In this document: positions 1-5,055 of the stretch, piece by piece
Layout: the number at the start of each line of letters is the position of its first letter
Position numbering within the stretch: position 1 is the stretch's first letter
Assembly: GCA_937996605.1 (NCBI GenBank)
Contig: CALKVB010000112.1
Span: 1-6,704, forward strand
Direction of reading: 5' to 3'
DNA: 6,704 bases
Source: an uncultured Oxalobacteraceae bacterium
GTDB lineage: Bacteria; Pseudomonadota; Gammaproteobacteria; Burkholderiales; Burkholderiaceae_D
Notes under the pieces: model-generated
Database searches by the model: none
What the model saw: the letters and a program-made list of their open reading frames with translations, nothing else
Told to the model about the DNA's origin: nothing
Position numbers and translations under genes: made by a program

Positions 1-10
1 CTTCCGATCT
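1..10. other. Probable Illumina adapter remnant at contig end
   Basis: The first ten bases, CTTCCGATCT, are identical to the 3' end of the standard Illumina TruSeq adapter; the reverse complement is AGATCGGAAG. They also fall exactly where the reading frame of the Lgt-like gene leaves its family pattern. That subfamily normally continues GVDFGDGI-x-RHPTQ, and here it reads GVDFGDGIA and then QIG, where QIG is encoded by the adapter-like bases. The match and position are seen in the sequence. That these bases are artefactual is inference, but a ten-base exact match at position 1 is unlikely by chance. Confidence 0.85.
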
Positions 11-491
11 GCGCAATGCCATCACCAAAATCGACACCTGTGATCAATGAGGTAGGGTCTCCAAAAGTGCCATCATTCAGACCTGCTAAGAAACACCCTA
101 TGCGTCCAATTACTGTTCCAAGCAAAATCGGTAGCACAAAGTAGTCACCGGTTGATTTATTTTGATGTAAGAGTTTCTTCGCAATCTCTACACCAAGCAG
201 ACCTCCGAGCAAGCCCCCCACGATCGATTGACCCGAGAAAATGAGCGCCATATTTGTGGACATATCTTTCCACAGATGCGGAAATTCTAGCCAAAACACC
301 AGTTTATTGCCGAGCGCTGCGCCTAAAATACAAGCGACAATCACACCAAAATGACTTTTGTCTAATAGGCCGGGCTGAGTAAGCTGAGAACGCTGTATGC
401 GATAGACTTGTATCCCGATTGCTATCGCTAACCATTCGAAGAAAAAGTGAACGATATGAGCAGTATTGGGCGAAAGAACGAAACTCTTCAT
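1..491 (-). CDS. Lgt-like (prolipoprotein diacylglyceryl transferase family) membrane protein, 3'-truncated
   Basis: The frame opens at ATG 491 and stays open to the window edge, giving 163 residues. An in-frame TGA lies two codons upstream, which fixes the start; a GGAG about 12 bases upstream is a weak ribosome site. Hydrophobic segments lie near residues 11-28, 48-69, 83-101 and 117-136. The Lgt hallmarks are GQSIVGGLLGGLLGVE (87-102) and the signature GRIGCFLAGLNDGTFG (129-144), with the invariant Arg at 130. Lgt transfers diacylglycerol from phosphatidylglycerol to the lipobox cysteine of prelipoproteins at the inner membrane. However, the His of the classical HGG motif (E. coli His103) is Val90 here, and the Asn of GRxGN is Cys133, so this is a divergent subfamily whose activity is uncertain. 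The C-terminal part is missing, and the last residues (QIG) probably come from adapter sequence. It lies 40 bases after the small membrane protein and probably shares its transcript. Family assignment is confident; enzymatic function is not. Confidence 0.8.
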   Translation of the reverse strand, partial: MKSFVLSPNTAHIVHFFFEWLAIAIGIQVYRIQRSQLTQPGLLDKSHFGVIVACILGAALGNKLVFWLEFPHLWKDMSTNMALIFSGQSIVGGLLGGLLGVEIAKKLLHQNKSTGDYFVLPILLGTVIGRIGCFLAGLNDGTFGDPTSLITGVDFGDGIAQIG

Positions 492-531
492 TGCTCAAAA
501 AATCTCCGGATCAAGAGGTGTTCCCAGCAAG

Positions 532-813
532 CTATTTTTGAGCGGGATCTGCGGACTGCGTTTGATCACTGTCCTTCGAATGAAGAAGTTTAATACTTTT
601 CGCGATTTTTGGTACCAGCCATCCGAGAACAACACTTAAGATAATGCCTAATATAGCAAGTCCCAAAGTGCCCAAGGCGTTTGGATTTTCTGTATTAACG
701 GAGACCGATGCCAAACCAACTGCGCCACAAATGCCAAAACCTATCGTTAAAATCATGCAAAGGATGATCAGGATAACTTTGAATGTATTGATGAGCAGAG
801 ATTTAATCATCAT
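532..813 (-). CDS. Small two-helix membrane protein of unknown function
   Basis: This 93-residue protein starts at the first of two tandem ATG codons (813 or 810). No clear Shine-Dalgarno stands before either, so the exact start is open. It has a short basic N-terminus and two strongly hydrophobic stretches, about residues 8-37 and 46-69. They are joined by a short polar loop around NTENPN. The hydrophilic tail from residue 70 is rich in Lys, Ser, Asp and Gln. Under the positive-inside rule (lysines at 5, 12, 69, 72 and 75), both ends would face the cytoplasm. I do not recognise a family. It sits directly upstream of the Lgt-like gene on the same strand with a 40-base gap and no terminator, so the two are probably co-transcribed. 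Its coding status rests on ORF length, membrane-protein composition and gene packing, not on a recognised homolog. Confidence 0.65.
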   Translation of the reverse strand: MMIKSLLINTFKVILIILCMILTIGFGICGAVGLASVSVNTENPNALGTLGLAILGIILSVVLGWLVPKIAKSIKLLHSKDSDQTQSADPAQK

Positions 814-841
814 GGTCTAATAATTCTAAATAAAATTAGAG

Positions 842-869
842 ATGTTAATGGGTAGTATTTTAAGATCAA
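842..869 (-). promoter_or_regulatory. Weak sigma-70-like promoter candidate for the membrane-protein pair
   Basis: Read on the minus strand, TTGATC (869 to 864; 4 of 6 matches to TTGACA) and TAACAT (847 to 842; 4 of 6 matches to TATAAT) are separated by 16 bases. This would leave a leader of roughly 20-25 bases before ATG 813. Such matches are common in AT-rich DNA, so this is only a candidate. The dyad at 862-873 covers the -35 element, which would suit repressor control if both are real. Confidence 0.25.
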
Positions 870-873
870 TCTT
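862..873. repeat. Short inverted repeat AAGAT-CA-ATCTT
   Basis: Perfect 5-bp arms around a 2-base spacer form a dyad overlapping the candidate -35 element of the minus-strand unit. It could be part of an operator, but arms this short arise by chance. Confidence 0.3.
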
Positions 874-882
874 GGGTCGGGC

Positions 883-898
883 ATAAGTGATCACTAAT
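883..898. repeat. 16-bp near-perfect palindrome in divergent spacer
   Basis: ATAAGTGATCACTAAT is a 16-bp dyad with a single mismatched pair (885/896) and a perfect 8-bp core, GTGATCAC. It is centred between 890 and 891, in the spacer between two divergent units. It has the size and symmetry of a dimeric regulator site. No regulator gene is in the window, so the binder is unknown. Confidence 0.4.
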
Positions 899-975
899 GA
901 ATCCGTCCATTTTATGCGATTTTTTTAAGAAAACCATCGAGCACCTGTTGTTTGTTCAAGATTTATGATCAAGAA

Positions 976-980
976 GAAGG
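976..980 (+). promoter_or_regulatory. Ribosome binding site that fixes the DUF1801 start
   Basis: GAAGG lies 7 bases before ATG 988, within the purine run AAGAAGAAGG. This favours ATG 988 over the in-frame TTG at 952, which has no comparable site. Confidence 0.75.
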
Positions 981-987
981 CAGCCAA

Positions 988-1368
988 ATGAGCACGTCCA
1001 GATCTCAATACCTAACGCATCAAGAATACATCGCAGCGATGCCAGTAGATGTGCAAACTATCTTGCGCCAAGTGCAGGCGCTGGTGGAGCAAGTCTTGCC
1101 GGAAGCGGAACCTTGCATCAGCTACGGCATGCCCGCTTATCGTTTGCAAGGTGAAGGCCGCAAGACGAGAGTCTTTTTTTACTTTGCGGCTTTCAAAAAA
1201 CATCTAGGCGTGTATCCACCAGTCAATCAAGATGTGAAGCTAATCGCAGAGTTGGCGCCGTATCGCAATGAAAAAGGGAATCTGGCGTTTAGTTTTCAAG
1301 AGTCGATTCCCTATGATTTGATACAACGTGTGGCTTTGGCATTGCAGAGGGAATATCGTGAGCTGTAA
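988..1368 (+). CDS. DUF1801 (YdhG/Fra-like) protein
   Basis: This 126-residue soluble protein spans one whole DUF1801 domain. The N-terminal helical part includes a YIAAMPVDVQ-type segment (14-23). It is followed by the family's core motifs: ISYGMPAY (44-51), FAAFKKHLGVYP (66-77), and the late beta segment KGNLAFSF (96-103) with SIPYDLIQRV behind it. The domain has a frataxin-like alpha/beta fold, and Bacillus subtilis YdhG (Fra) from this family has been described as an iron chaperone. Whether this protein binds iron cannot be seen here; I note only several Asp and Glu residues in the N-terminal half. The frame extends upstream to TTG 952, but the good GAAGG site places the start at ATG 988. 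It stands alone on the plus strand and converges on the RCC1-like gene with only 17 bases between the stops. Family assignment is secure, function is not. Confidence 0.88.
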   Translation: MSTSRSQYLTHQEYIAAMPVDVQTILRQVQALVEQVLPEAEPCISYGMPAYRLQGEGRKTRVFFYFAAFKKHLGVYPPVNQDVKLIAELAPYRNEKGNLAFSFQESIPYDLIQRVALALQREYREL

Positions 1369-1385
1369 CTATGCCTCTGTAAACA

Positions 1386-2657
1386 TTACTTATCCTTCTG
1401 GTTTTTTACACCTGCAATTTTGATCGGTAGTAGGCTCTGTGGAAGTAATTTATCGTCTGCCAATTGACCATGTTGGTTGTTGCCCCAAACGTAAAGTTCA
1501 CCCTCTTGATTCATCGCGATTGCAAAATCATAACCCGCAGCGACGGCACTCCATACTTGCTGCTTGTCGACCAATTTCGGTTTGGAATGGTGTGATTGTT
1601 CGCTGTCTAAGCCTAGTGCCTTGGTGGTGTTTAGACCCCAAGACCAAAGGCTCCCATCGCGAGCAATAGCGATCGTAAACCCCGTGCCGATTGCCACATC
1701 GATCCAAGTTTGTTGATTCAACTCTTCGACATTATTCGCTTCGATTGGCAGTGTTTGTTGGTATGGATCGTCGTCGCCATTGCCGAGTTCTCCGTACTGG
1801 TTGCGACCATAACCCCACATCTTGTGATGCTCATCCAATGCGATCACATGTTTTGCGTTGTCTCGGCAATACACGCGTTGCATTTTAGTAGATGTCGGTA
1901 CCCGCACCAGATTGATGAACAGCGAGTTAGGAAGCGTATTACCTTCGTGCACCACATTGCCGTTGAAAGCGAGTTTGCCACTGGGCTCGCTGCGCCACCA
2001 ATTTCCTTGCATATCAATCGCGTCGAACCTGCCTTCAGCCACACAGAAATCACGCCATTGGCTAGCGACACTCATGGGTTTTAATTCAATCTGCGCGAGT
2101 TCACGTTTGCCGTTTTGGTTGAGGTTTCCTTTGAAAAAATCGGTATCTTGCCACGCCCAGAGTTGCCCAGAATTTTCGATGCCCACGCTGAGCCCCCAAT
2201 GTTCTTCTACTTTACGCCAACGTTTGTCTGAGAGCACAGCGAAGTATTTTCCAGGGGACGGACTAATTTGATTTTGATCGTCAGCGAAGCCTCGTCGCCA
2301 TAGTTGCCCATCTTGGGTGATCAAATAAGAGGCGGTACTGCCTGTATGAATCGCCAGAACTTGGGCAGGAGTTTGCAATGGCAAAGGGTGGTTAATGTCC
2401 CCTATATCGTTTCTGCCAAGCTTGGCGTCTTCATTTTCACCCCAACCGTAGACTTTATCGTCGTCAGCAAGGAACAAAGCATGATGATTACCTACACTCA
2501 AGATTCCCGGACGGTGGGTCGCGATAAAGGCCGGTGTTTCTGGAATCACTGGAGCTTGGACTGCGGCCACAGGTTTAGCCCTGTGGCGCGACATGTATTG
2601 CAGACTGAGAACTCCTAACACGCAAAGACAGGAAAGAATGATGATTAATTTACGCAT
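1386..2657 (-). CDS. Exported or membrane-anchored RCC1-like beta-propeller protein
   Basis: The protein has 423 residues. It opens with a basic MRK and a hydrophobic stretch (4-20), followed by a polar linker rich in Pro and Ala (27-45), so it is exported or anchored by one N-terminal helix. A Cys at residue 10 follows ILS, but the hydrophobic run continues past it, so a lipoprotein site is unlikely. The rest consists of RCC1-type repeats with the pattern G..H..A...dG.l..WG.N..G.LG. I count seven, near 52-81, 102-124, 152-175, 203-223, 262-293, 320-351 and 370-401. Repeats 1, 5, 6 and 7 are clearest; 3 and 4 are degenerate. Seven repeats suit a closed seven-bladed propeller, as in RCC1 and the secreted inhibitor BLIP-II. 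RCC1 propellers generally bind protein partners, so a binding role is inferred, but no target is visible. AGGAG sits 4 bases before the ATG. It follows the ycaO-like stop by 41 bases and is probably in the same operon. Confidence 0.85.
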   Translation of the reverse strand: MRKLIIILSCLCVLGVLSLQYMSRHRAKPVAAVQAPVIPETPAFIATHRPGILSVGNHHALFLADDDKVYGWGENEDAKLGRNDIGDINHPLPLQTPAQVLAIHTGSTASYLITQDGQLWRRGFADDQNQISPSPGKYFAVLSDKRWRKVEEHWGLSVGIENSGQLWAWQDTDFFKGNLNQNGKRELAQIELKPMSVASQWRDFCVAEGRFDAIDMQGNWWRSEPSGKLAFNGNVVHEGNTLPNSLFINLVRVPTSTKMQRVYCRDNAKHVIALDEHHKMWGYGRNQYGELGNGDDDPYQQTLPIEANNVEELNQQTWIDVAIGTGFTIAIARDGSLWSWGLNTTKALGLDSEQSHHSKPKLVDKQQVWSAVAAGYDFAIAMNQEGELYVWGNNQHGQLADDKLLPQSLLPIKIAGVKNQKDK

Positions 2658-2661
2658 ATAT

Positions 2662-2666
2662 CTCCT
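2662..2666 (-). promoter_or_regulatory. Ribosome binding site of the RCC1-like gene
   Basis: On the minus strand AGGAG stands 4 bases before ATG 2657, a slightly short but workable spacing. It lies inside the 41-base gap after the ycaO-like stop codon. This supports the chosen start and separate translation of the second gene from a shared transcript. Confidence 0.7.
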
Positions 2667-2698
2667 GACTTTACTGTGAGGCGTCGTTTGGTCTTCGA

Positions 2699-4897
2699 CT
2701 AGTTGTTTGCTGCTTTGCTACGCGCCACATGCAACTTCTTATAACTATCAATCAAGCGCTGGTGGCGATCCAAACCCTCCAGTTTCATACTGGTAGGTGT
2801 CAAGCCATAGAATCGTACACTGCCTTCCAATGAGCCGTAGACAGCATCCATGCGCTCGTTACCAAACATGCGACGGAAGTTGTGTTCGTAGTCGTCGTGG
2901 TCGAGCTCATCGCTTAACTCAACTTCTAACACCACATTTAAGGCTTGATAAAACAAGCCACGATCGACGGTGTTGTCATTGTATTGCAAGAAGCTTTGCA
3001 CTTGTTCTTGTGCGGTTTCGAATTCCTGCAAGGCGAGATTGATCAGCAATTTGAGTTCGAGCACTGTCAGTTGTCCCCACACCGTGTTTTCATCGAATTC
3101 GATGCCGATCAAGGTGGCGATGTCACTGTATTCGTCGAGCTCATTATTTTCCAAGCGTTCGAGCAAGGCGTCGAGTGCATCGTCGTCGAGACGATGCAAA
3201 TTCAAAATATCTTGGCGGAACAAAAGAGATTTGTTGGTGTTATCCCAGATTAAATCTTCAACAGGATACACTTCAGAATAGCCAGGCACGAGTATGCGGC
3301 ATGCAGTTGCACCGAGTTGGTCATACACGGCTTGATACACTTCTTTACCCATGTCAGCGAGGATGCCAAACATCTTGGCTGCTTCTGCGGCGTTGGCATC
3401 CTTGCCCTCGCAAGTGAAATCCCATTCGACGAATTCGTAATTTGCCGTGGCGCTGAAAAAGCGCCATGAAACGACACCGCTAGAGTCGATGAAATGTTCA
3501 ACAAAATTATTTGGCTCGGTGACCGCGTTGCTGACAAAAGTCGGTGCGGGCAAATCGTTCAAGCCTTCGAAACTGCGACCTTGCAATAGTTCAGTCAAGC
3601 TACGCTCTAACGCAACTTCAAAACTAGGATGCGCACCAAAAGACGCGAAAACACCACCAGTGCGAGGGTTCATCAAGGTCACGCACATGACCGGATATTG
3701 ACCACCGAGTGAAGCATCTTTCACCAACACAGGGAAACCTTGTTCTTCTAGACCCTGAATGCCAGCAAGGATGCCGGGATATTTCGCAATCACTTCTGGT
3801 GGAACATCGGGTAAAGTGATTTCACCTTCAAGAATTTCGCGTTTGACCGCGCGTTCGAAAATTTCGGAGAGACATTGCACTTGCGCTTCGGCTAGGGTAT
3901 TGCCCGCACTCATACCATTACTGGCGAACAGGTTTTCTACCAAGTTGGATGGGAAGTAAACCGTTTCACCATCGGATAAACGTTCGAACGGCAAGCTGCA
4001 AATACCGCGTTCTACGTTGCCTGAATTAGTGTCGATCAGATGCGAGCCCCGTAGTTCTTTGTCGGGGTTGTAAATTGCCATGCTGTAGGCATCCAAAATC
4101 TCTTTTGGTAATGCGTCTTTTTTGCCAGGCTTAAACCATTTCTCGTTGGGATAATGCACGAACTCTGCATTGGCGATATCTTCGCCCCAGAAAGATCCTG
4201 CGTAAAAATGGTTATTGCTCAGACGTTCGATGTATTCGCCGAGGGCGGAAGCTAAAGCACTTTCTTTGGTTGCGCCTTTGCCGTTAGTAAAGCACATCGG
4301 TGAATGTGCATCGCGAATATGTAAAGACCAAACATTAGGAATAATATTGCGCCACGATGCGATTTCGATCTTGATGCCGAGCCCTGCTAATAAGCTAGAC
4401 ATGTTCGAAATGGTTTGTTCCAGCGGCAGGTCTTTGCCGAGGATATACGTAGCGCTATCGCCTTCGGGTTTGACCGTGAGCAATGCCTGTGCATCGGCAT
4501 CTAAGTTCTCGACTTCTTCGATGATAAATTCTGGACCTTGTTGTACGACTTTCTTTACCGTGCAGCGATCAATCGACCGCAAAATTCCTTCTCTATCTTT
4601 GGCCGAAATGTCCGACGGTAATTCGACTTGAATCTTAAAGATCTGTGCATAACGATTTTCAGGATCAACGATATTGTTTTGCGACAGACGAATATTCTCG
4701 GTGGGAATATTGCGCGTATTGCAGTACAACTTCACAAAATAAGCCGCACACAGTGCAGATGAAGCGAGGAAGTAGTCAAACGGCCCTGGTGCGGAGCCAT
4801 CGCCTTTGTAGCGAATCGGTTGATCGGCGATAACAGTGAAATCATCGAATTTGGCTTCGAGGCGAAGCTTGTCGAGAAAGTTGACTTTAATTTCCAT
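2699..4897 (-). CDS. OsmC-YcaO fusion protein (YcaO-type ATP-dependent cyclodehydratase-like)
   Basis: Residues are numbered from ATG 4897 (732 aa). The OsmC-like domain (about 1-137) has a KGDGSAPGPFDYFLASSALC motif and two Cys, 50 and 112, spaced like the redox pair of OsmC/Ohr peroxidases. The YcaO domain (about 155-545) carries the ATP-site motifs: TNGKGATKESALASALGEYIER (204-225, Glu221 and Glu224), AQVQCLSEIFER (338-349, Glu345 and Glu348) and FEVALERSLTELLQGR (426-441). A helical, TPR-like C-terminal part (about 555-727) matches the layout of E. coli YcaO. YcaO enzymes use ATP to activate peptide amides, and E. coli YcaO aids RimO methylthiolation of ribosomal protein S12. No proline-rich tail, precursor peptide, TfuA or dehydrogenase is present, so azole peptide synthesis is unlikely. 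ATG 4936 would add 13 residues; AAGGA there is only 2 bases from the codon, and homologs as I recall them begin at MEIKVNF, so I favour 4897. Domain calls are firm; the substrate is unknown. Confidence 0.93.
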   Translation of the reverse strand: MEIKVNFLDKLRLEAKFDDFTVIADQPIRYKGDGSAPGPFDYFLASSALCAAYFVKLYCNTRNIPTENIRLSQNNIVDPENRYAQIFKIQVELPSDISAKDREGILRSIDRCTVKKVVQQGPEFIIEEVENLDADAQALLTVKPEGDSATYILGKDLPLEQTISNMSSLLAGLGIKIEIASWRNIIPNVWSLHIRDAHSPMCFTNGKGATKESALASALGEYIERLSNNHFYAGSFWGEDIANAEFVHYPNEKWFKPGKKDALPKEILDAYSMAIYNPDKELRGSHLIDTNSGNVERGICSLPFERLSDGETVYFPSNLVENLFASNGMSAGNTLAEAQVQCLSEIFERAVKREILEGEITLPDVPPEVIAKYPGILAGIQGLEEQGFPVLVKDASLGGQYPVMCVTLMNPRTGGVFASFGAHPSFEVALERSLTELLQGRSFEGLNDLPAPTFVSNAVTEPNNFVEHFIDSSGVVSWRFFSATANYEFVEWDFTCEGKDANAAEAAKMFGILADMGKEVYQAVYDQLGATACRILVPGYSEVYPVEDLIWDNTNKSLLFRQDILNLHRLDDDALDALLERLENNELDEYSDIATLIGIEFDENTVWGQLTVLELKLLINLALQEFETAQEQVQSFLQYNDNTVDRGLFYQALNVVLEVELSDELDHDDYEHNFRRMFGNERMDAVYGSLEGSVRFYGLTPTSMKLEGLDRHQRLIDSYKKLHVARSKAANN

Positions 4898-4966
4898 GAG
4901 GATGTTCCATGCGGCATTGTTTGAATTGACCGCCATTATCCTTGATTCTTTCGTGGGTCGCTTGAT

Positions 4967-4992
4967 TTAGCGCTCTAGAATCAGTGCGCTAA
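4967..4992. repeat. 7-bp perfect inverted repeat upstream of ycaO-like gene
   Basis: TTAGCGC (4967-4973) and GCGCTAA (4986-4992) are perfect inverted arms around a 12-base spacer, centred about 80 bases upstream of ATG 4897. No T-run follows on either strand, so it is not an intrinsic terminator. The position before a gene and the two-helical-turn arm spacing (about 19 bases centre to centre) suit an operator or a promoter-proximal dyad. No convincing sigma-70 promoter was found around it. Confidence 0.4.
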
Positions 4993-5022
4993 TGGAACAA
5001 CGTGGACACGTTTGATGCTTGA

Positions 5023-5055
5023 AAGGCAACTGTGATTTATTATTATCTTTGCCTT
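5023..5055 (-). repeat. Inverted repeat overlapping the mscS-like stop codon
   Basis: On the minus strand AAGGCAA (5055 to 5049, overlapping the TAA stop) pairs perfectly with TTGCCTT (5029 to 5023) around a 19-base AT-rich loop. It could form a hairpin at the 3' end of the channel transcript. The stem is short, the loop long, and the following bases are TCAAG and not a T-run, so termination would be weak or factor-dependent at best. Confidence 0.3.

Larger units (their letters stand above)
814..987. other. Divergent AT-rich intergenic region with dyads
   Basis: This 174-base spacer separates the minus-strand membrane-protein pair from the plus-strand DUF1801 gene. It must carry the promoters of both units. 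It holds two small dyads (862-873 and 883-898), a weak minus-strand promoter candidate and the DUF1801 ribosome site. I found no convincing sigma-70 promoter for the plus strand and no RNA gene or terminator. A plus-strand reading frame extends back to TTG 952, but I reject that part as coding because the ribosome site points to ATG 988. Confidence 0.6.

Noticed and set aside
304..498. Minus-strand 64-residue frame from TTG 498
   Set aside because: It is out of frame with the Lgt-like gene, which covers the same bases with clear family motifs. The frame shows Ser/Arg-rich shadow composition.
952..987. N-terminal extension of the DUF1801 protein from TTG 952
   Set aside because: The extension (MFKIYDQEEGSQ) is not part of the domain, the TTG lacks a ribosome site, and its bases contain the GAAGG site of ATG 988.
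1345..1379. CAGAGG / CCTCTG inverted repeat at the convergent gene ends, considered as a terminator
   Set aside because: The 6-bp arms are 23 bases apart, overlap the DUF1801 coding end, and have no T-run on either side.
1710..2271. Plus-strand frames of 124 and 137 codons inside the RCC1-like gene
   Set aside because: They are antisense to a protein with clear repeated RCC1 motifs, and their translations show no domain or repeat pattern.
1386..2657. Lipoprotein reading of the RCC1-like protein via Cys10
   Set aside because: ILSC resembles a lipobox, but it comes after only nine residues and the hydrophobic stretch continues well beyond the cysteine.
2945..3281. Plus-strand frames of about 100 codons inside the ycaO-like gene
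   Set aside because: They are antisense shadows of conserved YcaO C-terminal coding sequence, with no ribosome sites or recognisable products.
2699..4936. Azole-modified peptide (TOMM) biosynthetic cluster
   Set aside because: YcaO is present, but there is no precursor peptide, E1-like partner, dehydrogenase, protease or transporter nearby. The protein matches the E. coli-type YcaO layout without a proline-rich tail.
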